Assembly: GCA_964652025.1 (NCBI GenBank)
Contig: CAZYZX010000006.1
Coordinates: 1 to 64,000, forward strand
From: JAEXOD01 sp964652025
GTDB taxonomy: Bacteria; Bacteroidota; Ignavibacteria; Ignavibacteriales; Melioribacteraceae
DNA: 64,000 nt
Direction: 5' to 3'
Position numbers and translations under genes: made by a program
Shown: positions 26,901 to 35,057 of the stretch, one piece after another
Layout: every line of letters begins with the position of its first letter
Numbering within the stretch: position 1 is the first letter of the stretch
Notes under the pieces: generated by a model
Told to the model about the DNA's origin: nothing
Database searches by the model: none
The model's input: only the letters and a program-made list of their open reading frames with translations

Positions 26901-29900
26901 TAAGGTTTATAATGCGCCTTCTGGTGCTAAATTTTATATAGATTTGGGTAGGATTAGTGAAGATGTAATGCCAAATAATAAATTAGATACTGAAGATAAA
27001 AATAATAATGGACTTGTTGACGAAGGAGAAGATACAGGTATTGATGGTGTTTTAGATTTTGCTGAACCAGAGTACTCTGCTAGTAATCCAGACCCAAGCG
27101 GTGATAATTTTAACTTTATATATTCATCTGGTAATACAAGGGTAGAGGATTATAAAAATATTAACGGAACGCAAGGTAATGCTCAACTATCTGATAATGG
27201 TAGATTGCCTGATACTGAAGATTTAAACAATAATGGTAACCTAGATGTTGTTAGTAGCTATTTTAGGTATGAAATTTCTTTAGATACTAACAGAATTACT
27301 AATCCTTTTATTGCGGGCGGTGGTGATAATGCAGGGTGGTATTTGTATAAAGTACCTCTAAAAGATTTTCAGAGCAAGATTAATAATCCAAGTTTTTCTT
27401 TAGTAGAGTATATTAGGCTTTGGGTAACAGATGCTGAAAGTGAAGTCCATTTTAGAATTGCAGAGTTTAATTTAGTTGGTAACCAATGGCAAAAGGTATT
27501 AAATCCTCCTTATGTAACAGTAGATGACTCAGTATTAACATTATCAACTATAAATATAGAAGATAACCCAGAGTATTACAGTCCACCTGGTGTTGTAAGA
27601 GAGCGAGATAAATCTAAAACGGAAGAAGAAGTACTTGCAAACGAACAATCTCTATTATTACGTCTTAAAGACTTAAGAGATGGTGACAAGAGAGAAATAG
27701 TAAAGTATTTATATCGCCCATTAAATGTGTTCTTTTATAAAGAAATGAAATTGTTTGTACATGGTGATTTAAATAATAATATTGGTTCAATTTCTCACTA
27801 TGTAGATAACAATGACTATAGTGGTGAAATATATTTTAGATTTGGTGCAGATACATCTAACTTTTATGAATATAGACAACCTGTAAAAGCGGGCTGGAAC
27901 GAGATCAGAATAGTATTTAATGATTTAACTGCATTAAAGCAACGTAGAGTGGCAGATACTGCATATATTAGAATACCAGTGCCAGGCGAAGATGGTCATT
28001 ATTATGGTGTTAAAGGAAATCCATCCTTAAATAGATTGCAATATTTTACAATTGGTATAGTAAATCCAAAAAGTAAAGGGACACCACAGCAAGAGGTTAG
28101 TGGTGATGTTTGGGTGAATGAGTTGAGAGTTTTAGACGCAGATAATACACCGGGTTGGGCATATATGGGGTCTAGTTCGTTTAGATTTGCTGATATTTTG
28201 AGCATTAATGTTAATGTAAGTAGAACGGATCCAAATTTCCATAAATTATCAGAAAGATTTGGCTCAAGAGAGGATAGAAGAAATTGGGGTGTAATGGCAG
28301 ATTTAGATGTAATGAAAATTCTACCCGTAAATTTACCAGGTAGTAGCTTGCGATTAAATTATCAAAGAACTGAGTCTTTAATAAATCCGGTTTATTTACC
28401 AAATACTGATATAAAGGTTTCTGAAGCTGCCGAACAATTAGAACAAAAAAAGATTGATGAAGGATATTCAAATGATTATGCTAAAAGTGAAGCAGAACGA
28501 TTAAAAACAGAAGCCCAGACATTAAATGTTTCTGATACTTGGAGTTTATCTAATATTCAAATAAAAATTCCTGTTAATGCTTGGTATGTTAGGGAAACAA
28601 TAAATAACTTAAATTTATCTTTTAACTTTAATAAATCTTTTAATCGCTCACCTTCTGTTTTAGAGTCTAAAGGGTGGGAGTGGAATGCTTCTGCTAAACA
28701 TAATTTTAATTTTAGCACAGATAATTTCTTTTATCCTGTTAAATTGCCTTTAATAGGTAGCTTGTTAGAGCTTTTTACGGATTATAGAAATGTTAAAATA
28801 TATTATAGTCCTCAATCTGTATCAAGTAATTTAACAGCGCGCAGGAATTATAGATTTAATCAAACACGAGTTTTAAATAGTGCTCCAAGCATTAACAGAG
28901 ACTTTACTAGCAATCGTAATGCAGCTTTTACATGGAAGGTTACAGAAGGTGGATTACTTAATTTAACATTAAGTTACTCTGTAGATATTCAATCTACTTA
29001 TTCTTATTTATTAACAGATTCTTTAGGTAATGATAGAAGAGATATAGATATATGGAGAGATATTTTTAGGAGCTCGTTATTTGGTAAAGATTTAAATTAT
29101 AAGCAAAGCACAGATTTTAGATTCAGTCCCAAAATGCCAACTTTATTAAATTTAAATAAATACCTATCTGTAACGGCAGGCTACAGTGCAAGTTATAATT
29201 GGGAAAATAGATTAAACCAAAAAGATTTAGGACGAAGTGCAGGCTATGCAAATTCTATATCTACAGGTCTAACCATAAGATGGAAATCTTTATGGGAACC
29301 TTTGTTTAAGGAATCTACCGAACAGAGTAATGTTAATTTACCAAATACACAACAACAGAATGTTAGAGGAAAACAGCGGGATTTAGACCAAGAATTAAGG
29401 GGAAACACTAATACAAATACCCAAGATAGCACAAAAACAACTCAAGACTCACTAAATACAGTGCCAAAAGAAAGTTCAATAGTAAAAGCGTTGGCATTTT
29501 TAAAGTCTGCTGTTAAATATGTGTTAATAGATTATGACCAAATAACAATAAACTTTAAGCAAACAAATTCCAAAAGTGGAAGCGGTATTGCAGGAGAAGG
29601 AACTGGATTTAATAACTTTTGGGGTATAAAGCAAAGGTCATATCAAGGACCAAGTCGTGCATTTATGTTAGGTTTTTCTAATGATTTAGGACCTCGTGCT
29701 CCAAATGGTAACTTAACAGATAATTTTAGGCAAACAAACTCTATAGATTTAAAAACATCTCGTCCATTATGGGAAGGAGCAACGCTTGATGTAGATTGGA
29801 GATTGAATTGGGATATGAGTAAAACCACATCTTTTACTACAGACTCCTTAGGTAATATTAATATTACAAATGTTACATCTAATGGAAAAATAGAAAGGTC

Positions 29901-30729
29901 GTTTTTCTCTATGCCTCCAACAATGTTTTTATCTGTATTTAAGAGTGGTATAAAACGTGTTAACGAACTTTATGATCCTAATTCAAAAAATCCAAATCAA
30001 AGCTTAGCAGATGCTTTTGTACAAGGTTTTGAAAGTTTTTCATTTTTAAGTAAAATTCCAATATTAAATAAAGTTAGTAAGTACATACCACGTCCTAATT
30101 GGAGGATTAATTGGAATGGTTTAGAAAAGTATTCTATTTTTAAGAATTTAGCTAAACGTGTTTCATTTAATCATGCATATCAATCATCATATAGTGAAGG
30201 GTGGAGAATAAATCCAGATGGATTAAACGAAATTCAATCTCAAAGGGTAATGTATGGTTTTCAGCCATTAGCAGGATTAAATTTTACATTTAATTCATTA
30301 TGGAATGGTGATTTAACAGCAAGTGCAAAATACTCTACAAAAACATCGTATGACTTAGGTATAAGTACTAAAAATATTACAGAATCATTTCAACGTGATA
30401 TAAGTATTACAGCAAGCTACAAGAAAAGTGGATTTGAAATTCCATTATTTGGAATAGCATTAAAGAATGATATAGAAGTTTCGTTTTCTTATACAACAGG
30501 CAAAACTTCATCTGTTAGATATGATATGCAATACTTTAAGGAAGAAGGTACGCCAACAGATGGTTCCACAAGAACAACAATAGAACCGAGATTGAAATAT
30601 GTAATGAGCTCTAAAGTAACATTGTCCTTATTCTATCAAAGAATTACGGTAAAGCCGGAAGGAGCAAGTCCAATTCCTGCAACTACAACAAATATTGCTG
30701 GTTTAGATATTCACATTTCGATTCAATAA
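23923..30729 (+). CDS. sprA: cell-surface protein SprA (Sov), type IX secretion translocon
   Basis: At about 2268 residues this is the giant outer-membrane barrel through which type IX substrates leave the cell. SprA signatures include HGAWKSETTEGL, VGGSEALFGLKAQLKFGPL, SIAYIDDFEGSKRIIPIG and GDVWVNELRVLD, with duplicated SprA N-terminal-type regions and a barrel-rich C-terminus ending in HISIQ. The start is uncertain. TTG 23923 is the first conventional start codon but lacks an SD; the frame is open back to 23809, and a strong GGAGG (23813-23817) has no in-frame ATG, GTG or TTG at proper spacing. A hydrophobic export segment (YFLLVFIFVFVFVAF) encloses the TTG. porX follows 58 nt downstream. 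None of the exported proteins in this window shows an obvious type IX sorting domain. Confidence 0.9.
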   Translation: MLVFIFVFVFVAFSTEQKEEINKDILFDTCILLINNMQDNLALTSSSGNEGKIVLSKNESSDNINHQESDYGFYLDSIVTKSRRKLIQDSIALADSLKKLSWKIDSTARLTYFRYSRNDEPNLFFRPKKQSSFFTEPSTQKKRTVELDSTGEYVVVKEEVGGLLVKPELRIPLEEYVKLRQESLNRDLWEDIGYKYELKEGKKDLSQLITDITNIDIPLPSVSFLSIFGPPKINLKINGAVDIHGAWKSETTEGLTASRLGNTRSEPDFKQTVQIGVNGTIGDKLTISADWNTERTFEYENMLKIKYTGYEDEIIQSVEAGNVSLQTSSLVGGSEALFGLKAQLKFGPLSLTALASQKKGEVQEMSVSGGSKTSQFEVRAYEYSKNHFFIHQDYADTSEALNIFYNYYANPTPKINERYTIRQIEVWKTITGLKQNNERKANAFIDLPPRTKTRLYDNKQFRDSTIVQIPGETEINRRFVLLTENVDYTYNEYTGFISLKTGINESDAIAVAFRLEGNSSSADDDEYYGEFLSETQQDTTALLVLKLVKPANLQPAFKKAWKLQLKNIYSLKGRDIKKEGFKLDIKYQIEGQEPVNEYNGKKLLNAFELDKTDVNATSSTPDGLFDFFPGRTILPASGEIIFPKLQPFGGNLPGSLPAEIKYQSVYDTTDVAAKNDRSKDKFIITGEYSASVSSTYNIGFNVVENSVKVLLNGRELSNGSDYSVDYNTGTVTIRNDAALVPGADLKITYEQNDLFSLASKTLVGLRGLYEFSKRTKLGFSFLNLNQQTLSDKVRIGEEPLNNSIFGADFETSADLPFITKALDKLFSTSAMSSVSFKGEFAYMQPDPNTKKSTIASDGGKSIAYIDDFEGSKRIIPIGVSYTAWKDLSPPDNIGHFGALPKNELMKYKAKSFWFNVMPSDVRVTDIWPNKKASRNDMQVTVLDYVYRPTERGTYNYLPDLTTPKNNWGGMMKLLSSTANDLVKENIEYLEFWVKVYNAPSGAKFYIDLGRISEDVMPNNKLDTEDKNNNGLVDEGEDTGIDGVLDFAEPEYSASNPDPSGDNFNFIYSSGNTRVEDYKNINGTQGNAQLSDNGRLPDTEDLNNNGNLDVVSSYFRYEISLDTNRITNPFIAGGGDNAGWYLYKVPLKDFQSKINNPSFSLVEYIRLWVTDAESEVHFRIAEFNLVGNQWQKVLNPPYVTVDDSVLTLSTINIEDNPEYYSPPGVVRERDKSKTEEEVLANEQSLLLRLKDLRDGDKREIVKYLYRPLNVFFYKEMKLFVHGDLNNNIGSISHYVDNNDYSGEIYFRFGADTSNFYEYRQPVKAGWNEIRIVFNDLTALKQRRVADTAYIRIPVPGEDGHYYGVKGNPSLNRLQYFTIGIVNPKSKGTPQQEVSGDVWVNELRVLDADNTPGWAYMGSSSFRFADILSINVNVSRTDPNFHKLSERFGSREDRRNWGVMADLDVMKILPVNLPGSSLRLNYQRTESLINPVYLPNTDIKVSEAAEQLEQKKIDEGYSNDYAKSEAERLKTEAQTLNVSDTWSLSNIQIKIPVNAWYVRETINNLNLSFNFNKSFNRSPSVLESKGWEWNASAKHNFNFSTDNFFYPVKLPLIGSLLELFTDYRNVKIYYSPQSVSSNLTARRNYRFNQTRVLNSAPSINRDFTSNRNAAFTWKVTEGGLLNLTLSYSVDIQSTYSYLLTDSLGNDRRDIDIWRDIFRSSLFGKDLNYKQSTDFRFSPKMPTLLNLNKYLSVTAGYSASYNWENRLNQKDLGRSAGYANSISTGLTIRWKSLWEPLFKESTEQSNVNLPNTQQQNVRGKQRDLDQELRGNTNTNTQDSTKTTQDSLNTVPKESSIVKALAFLKSAVKYVLIDYDQITINFKQTNSKSGSGIAGEGTGFNNFWGIKQRSYQGPSRAFMLGFSNDLGPRAPNGNLTDNFRQTNSIDLKTSRPLWEGATLDVDWRLNWDMSKTTSFTTDSLGNINITNVTSNGKIERSFFSMPPTMFLSVFKSGIKRVNELYDPNSKNPNQSLADAFVQGFESFSFLSKIPILNKVSKYIPRPNWRINWNGLEKYSIFKNLAKRVSFNHAYQSSYSEGWRINPDGLNEIQSQRVMYGFQPLAGLNFTFNSLWNGDLTASAKYSTKTSYDLGISTKNITESFQRDISITASYKKSGFEIPLFGIALKNDIEVSFSYTTGKTSSVRYDMQYFKEEGTPTDGSTRTTIEPRLKYVMSSKVTLSLFYQRITVKPEGASPIPATTTNIAGLDIHISIQ

Positions 30730-30787
30730 AATAAATGCAACTAATGTTAATTTAAGATTGTCTAACGCTTAAATTATAGAGGAAAAA

Positions 30788-32356
30788 ATGAAAAAGTATA
30801 AAATTTTATGGGTAGATGATGAAATAGAGTTACTGCGATCTCATATAATATTTTTGAATGAAAAAGGTTACGAGGTAAATACAGTAACAAATGGTGAAGA
30901 TGCAATAGAAGAAGTGAAGGAAAATGAATACGATTTGATTTTTTTAGATGAGATGATGCCCGGAATGGGTGGTTTAGAAACATTAGCATCTATTAAAGAA
31001 ATTAAACCAAACATTCCTGTAGTTATGGTTACCAAAAGTGAAGAAGAATCGTTAATGAATGAAGCTATAGGAAGTAAAATTAGTGACTATCTAATAAAGC
31101 CGGTTGTTCCTAGCCAAATTTTATTAGTTTGCAAAAAGTTTTTTGAAGCCACAAAAATTACGGGTGAATATGCGGCAAAAGACTACTTGCAAGATTTTAA
31201 CGATATCTCTAGAAAACTTTTAATGAATCCTAATTATGAAGAATGGATTGATATATATTTAAAATTAGTAAATTGGGATTTAGAATTAGATGAGCACCCT
31301 GGTTTAGACTTTAAACAGACATTATTTGACCAAAAAAGAGAATGTAACCAAGAGTTTAGCAAGTTTGTAGAAAAAAACTATGTTAAATGGGTAAATAAAC
31401 CAAATGAAGATACACCAATTTTATCCCATCAAATAGTAGAAAAATTTGTTATACCACACTTAAAGGATGCTAAGGGTCCTGTTTTCTTTTTTGTTTTGGA
31501 TTGTATGCGCATGGATCAATGGCTTGTTATGGAAAAGTACTTAAATCAATTATTTACCATAAAAAAAGATTATTATTTTTCTATTTTACCAACAGCAACA
31601 TCTTATGCAAGAAATGCTTTGTTTAGTGGTTTGTTTCCTATAGATATAGAAAAATATTACCCAGAGCTATGGCAGGGGAACCAAGACGATGAACGAAGCC
31701 AAAACAAGTATGAAAAAGACTTATTACAAATGTTATTAAATAGGAAACGAATAACATTAAATAACGAATTAAAATACTTAAAAGTAATAGACCCAGAAGT
31801 AGGCAGGTCTTTTGAACAAAATATTGTTTCCCATACAAAAACGCATTTTATGGCTGTTGTAATTAACTTTTTAGATATGATTGCACATGGGAGAAGTGAT
31901 AGCGACTTGCTAAAAGAGATAGCACCAGATGAAGCAGCTTATCGTAGTTTAACAGAAAGCTGGTTTAAATATTCCTCGCTTTATGGCACTTTTAAGGCAA
32001 TAGCTAAAATGAAAAATGCTAAGGTAATATTAACAACAGACCATGGCAGTGTGCGTTGCATGCGTGGTGCAAAAGTGCTTGGTGATAAAGAAGCTTCGAC
32101 TAATTTACGCTTTAAATTTGGTCGCAACTTAAAAGCAGATGATAAAAATGCTATTTACATTACTCAACCGCAGGATTATAAATTACCAAGACGTGGGGTA
32201 ACTATAAACTATATTATTGCAAAAGAGGATTATTATTTTGTTTATCCAACTGATTACCACAAGTATTTATCTTATTACAAAGATACTTTTCAACATGGTG
32301 GAATTAGCTTAGAAGAAATGATTTTGCCCGTAGTAACAATGGAAAGCAAGGCATGA
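30788..32356 (+). CDS. porX: type IX secretion regulator PorX (response regulator with PglZ domain)
   Basis: A 522-residue cytosolic protein. Residues 1-120 are a CheY-like receiver with acidic pocket DD (10-11), phospho-acceptor D54 (IFLDEMMPGMGG) and K near 104. A helical linker follows, then a PglZ/alkaline-phosphatase-fold domain (about 215-515) with metal motifs VLDCMRMDQW, a Thr/Ser nucleophile region PTATSYARNALFSG, and ILTTDHGSVR. PorX of Porphyromonas and Flavobacterium has this architecture, acts as a phosphodiesterase on oligonucleotides, and controls type IX gene expression. It sits directly downstream of sprA, which strongly supports the call. Its stop overlaps the tsaE start as ATGA. 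The SD GAGGAA precedes the ATG. Confidence 0.93.
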   Translation: MKKYKILWVDDEIELLRSHIIFLNEKGYEVNTVTNGEDAIEEVKENEYDLIFLDEMMPGMGGLETLASIKEIKPNIPVVMVTKSEEESLMNEAIGSKISDYLIKPVVPSQILLVCKKFFEATKITGEYAAKDYLQDFNDISRKLLMNPNYEEWIDIYLKLVNWDLELDEHPGLDFKQTLFDQKRECNQEFSKFVEKNYVKWVNKPNEDTPILSHQIVEKFVIPHLKDAKGPVFFFVLDCMRMDQWLVMEKYLNQLFTIKKDYYFSILPTATSYARNALFSGLFPIDIEKYYPELWQGNQDDERSQNKYEKDLLQMLLNRKRITLNNELKYLKVIDPEVGRSFEQNIVSHTKTHFMAVVINFLDMIAHGRSDSDLLKEIAPDEAAYRSLTESWFKYSSLYGTFKAIAKMKNAKVILTTDHGSVRCMRGAKVLGDKEASTNLRFKFGRNLKADDKNAIYITQPQDYKLPRRGVTINYIIAKEDYYFVYPTDYHKYLSYYKDTFQHGGISLEEMILPVVTMESKA

Positions 32357-32778
32357 GTAATGTAATTATAGATAAAATTGTTAGTTCTATAAGTGAAACT
32401 GAGGAAATTGCGCGTAATTTTGCAGAGATGGTAAAATGTGGGGATATTATTGCGTTAAATGGAAACTTAGGTGCGGGTAAAACCTTATTTACTAAAGCCT
32501 TTTGTTTAAGATATGATATTGATGAAGTTTTTAGTCCAACTTTTTCTATTGTTAACGAGTATTACGGGGATAAAAAGGTTTTTCACTTTGATTTTTATAG
32601 ATTAAAAGATGTTAATGAATTAGCAGAAATTGGATTTTATGATTATCTAAATGATGAATATGCTGTAACAATAATTGAATGGGCAAGTTTATATAAAGAA
32701 ATATTGCCAAAAAATCATTACGAAGTAAATATAGAAATTCTAGATGATAACAGACGTAGAATTACCATTAAAAAGTAA
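32353..32778 (+). CDS. tsaE: tRNA threonylcarbamoyladenosine biosynthesis ATPase TsaE
   Basis: A 141-residue P-loop ATPase needed for t6A formation at position 37 of ANN-decoding tRNAs. Walker A is GNLGAGKT (37-44), with downstream SPTFSIVNEY and FHFDFYRLKD as family landmarks and IIEWA near the end. It overlaps porX by 4 nt (ATGA) and tsaB by 35 nt, so all three are likely one translational unit. Length is normal for the family. Confidence 0.93.
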   Translation: MSNVIIDKIVSSISETEEIARNFAEMVKCGDIIALNGNLGAGKTLFTKAFCLRYDIDEVFSPTFSIVNEYYGDKKVFHFDFYRLKDVNELAEIGFYDYLNDEYAVTIIEWASLYKEILPKNHYEVNIEILDDNRRRITIKK

Positions 32779-33418
32779 AAATAAGCCAATTTTGGCTATT
32801 TCAACTTCTGGCAAGTTATGTAGTGTTGCGCTATTAATTAATAATAGTGATTATGTTTCCTATAACTTTAATAAAAGTCAAGTGCATTCCGAAAAACTTT
32901 TATCTATGGTTGATACTGTGTTAAAAGATTCTAATATTGCATTAAAAGATTGTTATGGAATAGCAGTTTCAATCGGACCTGGTTCTTTTACAGGGTTAAG
33001 AATAGGGCTTTCTGCAGTTAAAGGTTTAGCTTTTGGTGCGGGGCTACCAATTTACCCTATTAGTGAGTTTGATGCAATAGCTATGTTTGCAAAAGACTTT
33101 GTTAAAATAAACGATATTTTTAATATTGCAATTAAAGTAAATAGGGATGAAGTTTATTTTAATAGATATATTAAAAGTGAAACTGGTTTTAATAGTTTAA
33201 CCGAAATAAAAATTATTAGCCTAAATAATTTACAAAATGAAATTAAAGATAGGGAACTATTATTTGGTAATGTTAATTTTAATAACATAATACCTGTTGA
33301 TGGGATTGACGCTGTTTTTATTGCAAAATATGCTTTATTTTATGGTAAAGAATTATTAACTTTAAACTTTGATTACTTAGAACCTAACTATATTAAAAAT
33401 TTTACACCGAGGTGTTAG
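32744..33418 (+). CDS. tsaB: tRNA threonylcarbamoyladenosine biosynthesis protein TsaB
   Basis: A 224-residue ASKHA-fold protein that dimerises with TsaD in t6A synthesis. ILAISTSGKLCSVALL near the N-terminus and SIGPGSFTGLRIGLSAVKGLA (about 79-99) are characteristic. ATG 32744 places its start 35 nt inside tsaE; the first dozen residues (ITDVELPLKSKNK) are not family-like, so a slightly later non-ATG start is possible. TsaE and TsaB act in the same complex, which explains the coupling. Confidence 0.9.
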   Translation: MITDVELPLKSKNKPILAISTSGKLCSVALLINNSDYVSYNFNKSQVHSEKLLSMVDTVLKDSNIALKDCYGIAVSIGPGSFTGLRIGLSAVKGLAFGAGLPIYPISEFDAIAMFAKDFVKINDIFNIAIKVNRDEVYFNRYIKSETGFNSLTEIKIISLNNLQNEIKDRELLFGNVNFNNIIPVDGIDAVFIAKYALFYGKELLTLNFDYLEPNYIKNFTPRC

Positions 33419-34147
33419 ATGAAAAAATTTTATACAATAATAGCAATTATTTTTTTGTTAGTAAATATAACTTACTCTCAAAAAATAGGACCTAAAATAG
33501 TACCGGCAGAAAGCGAGTTTAAATTTGGTGATATAGCAGAGGGGATTACAGTAAGTCATAAATTTGTAATTTTTAATAAAGGGGATGAAGTATTAATTAT
33601 TAAAAATGTTAGGGCTGCATGTGGGTGCACAGCAGTTCAACCAGAAAAAACCGAATTAAAACCGGGTGAATCTACAACAATTTTAGTAGAATTTAATACT
33701 ATAGGAAGAAATGGTATTCAGAATAAAGCGGTTTATGTAACATCTAACGACCAAGAAACACCCGAGCTTAGATTAACCTTTACAGCCAATGTATTAGAAA
33801 AAGAAAATAAAGATAAAGAAGCGTTATTTAATAGACCAATTTTAGAATTGGGTGCTACACAGCATAACTTTGGTAAAGTAAAACAGGGGGAAGTTGTAGA
33901 GTTTTCTTTACCATTTCAAAATGCAGGTAAAAAGGATTTGGAGATTAAGGAAATTCAAGAATCTTGCAGTTGCACCGTTACCGATGTAACAAAAAGAACA
34001 TTAAAACCAGGAGAAAGTGGGAGTATAAAAATTAAATTAGATACAAAAGATAGAGAAGGGAAACTTTCCAGAACAGTAACTTTTGTAACAAACGACCCAA
34101 TGAATCCAAAGCAAACAATTACATTATTTGTTAATATAGAAAAGTGA
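33419..34147 (+). CDS. secreted protein with two DUF1573 (ASH-like) domains
   Basis: A 242-residue exported protein: signal peptide about 1-20, then two copies of a DUF1573 immunoglobulin-like domain (about 28-125 and 138-240). Each repeat has F-x-FG-x-I/V near its start (FKFGDIAEG; HNFGKVKQGE), a central double-Cys motif (CGCTAV; CSCTVT) and LKPGES. Such proteins are common and often numerous in Bacteroidota; function unknown, probably periplasmic or surface. ATG begins directly after the tsaB stop, and accD follows 10 nt downstream. Confidence 0.82.
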   Translation: MKKFYTIIAIIFLLVNITYSQKIGPKIVPAESEFKFGDIAEGITVSHKFVIFNKGDEVLIIKNVRAACGCTAVQPEKTELKPGESTTILVEFNTIGRNGIQNKAVYVTSNDQETPELRLTFTANVLEKENKDKEALFNRPILELGATQHNFGKVKQGEVVEFSLPFQNAGKKDLEIKEIQESCSCTVTDVTKRTLKPGESGSIKIKLDTKDREGKLSRTVTFVTNDPMNPKQTITLFVNIEK

Positions 34148-34157
34148 GAAAGAACTA

Positions 34158-35000
34158 ATGGGATGGTTTACAAGAAAAACTTCGAATATAGCAGAGGAAA
34201 GCGTTAAAAGTGATATTCCAGACGGTCAATGGATAAAATGCGATGACTGTGGGGAAATAATACATAAAAAGCATTTTGAAGCAAATTTAGCTGTATGCAC
34301 AAAATGTAATAAGCATTTTAGATTTGATAGCAAGGGATATATAAATTTAATTATAGATGAGGGTACTTTTAAGGAATTAGATAAAAAAATGATTTCAGAC
34401 GATCCATTAGATTTTGTGGATACAAAAAAGTACGCAGAAAGGATAAAAGAAAACATTAAAAAAACTGGTTTAAATGATGCAGTAGTAACAGGTTTAGGAA
34501 AGATAAACGATAAAAAAGTTGCTTTTGGCTGCATGGATTTTAAGTTTATTGGTGGTAGCATGGGCTCTGTTGTAGGTGAAAAGATTAGCAGATTAATACT
34601 AAAAGCGATATCAGAGAAAGTGCCGGTTGTAATTATATCCCAAAGTGGCGGGGCAAGAATGATGGAAAGTGCGCTTTCTTTAATGCAGATGGCAAAAACA
34701 AGTGCTAGGTTATCGCAACTATCAGAGCATGGATTACCATTTATTTCTGTTTTAACAGACCCAACAACTGGTGGAACAACTGCTTCTTTTGCTATGTTAG
34801 GTGATGTAATTATTGCAGAACCAAAAGCATTAATTGGATTTGCTGGACCAAGAGTTATTAAACAAACTACAGGCAAAGATTTACCTGAAGGATTTCAAAC
34901 AGCAGAATTCCTTTTAGAACATGGTTTTGTTGACATGATTGTTAATAGAAAAGACTTAAAGGATACAATATCTAATTTAATTGGATATATGACAAAATAA
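34158..35000 (+). CDS. accD: acetyl-CoA carboxylase carboxyltransferase subunit beta
   Basis: A 280-residue subunit that, with AccA, transfers the carboxyl group from biotin to acetyl-CoA to make malonyl-CoA for fatty acid synthesis. The N-terminal zinc ribbon has C28, C31, C47 and C50; the crotonase-like core includes GCMDFKFIGGSMGSVVGEK and SGGARMMESALSLMQMAKT. Length is normal. It is the last gene of a long plus-strand run from sprA, closed by a bidirectional terminator. Confidence 0.95.
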   Translation: MGWFTRKTSNIAEESVKSDIPDGQWIKCDDCGEIIHKKHFEANLAVCTKCNKHFRFDSKGYINLIIDEGTFKELDKKMISDDPLDFVDTKKYAERIKENIKKTGLNDAVVTGLGKINDKKVAFGCMDFKFIGGSMGSVVGEKISRLILKAISEKVPVVIISQSGGARMMESALSLMQMAKTSARLSQLSEHGLPFISVLTDPTTGGTTASFAMLGDVIIAEPKALIGFAGPRVIKQTTGKDLPEGFQTAEFLLEHGFVDMIVNRKDLKDTISNLIGYMTK

Positions 35001-35022
35001 TTTTTTTATGCAGTATTTAAAG

Positions 35023-35054
35023 AAAAAGAGACGTATTGCTACGTCTCTTTTTTT
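35023..35054. terminator. bidirectional terminator between accD and the M49 peptidase gene
   Basis: AAAAAGAGACGTA (35023-35035) pairs perfectly with TACGTCTCTTTTT (35040-35052) around TTGC. A and T runs on both sides allow it to act for both converging genes. Confidence 0.85.
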
Positions 35055-35057
35055 TAT

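Noticed and set aside
34226..34876. Minus-strand open frame of 216 codons inside accD
   Set aside because: It mirrors the well-supported AccD frame and its protein has no family features.
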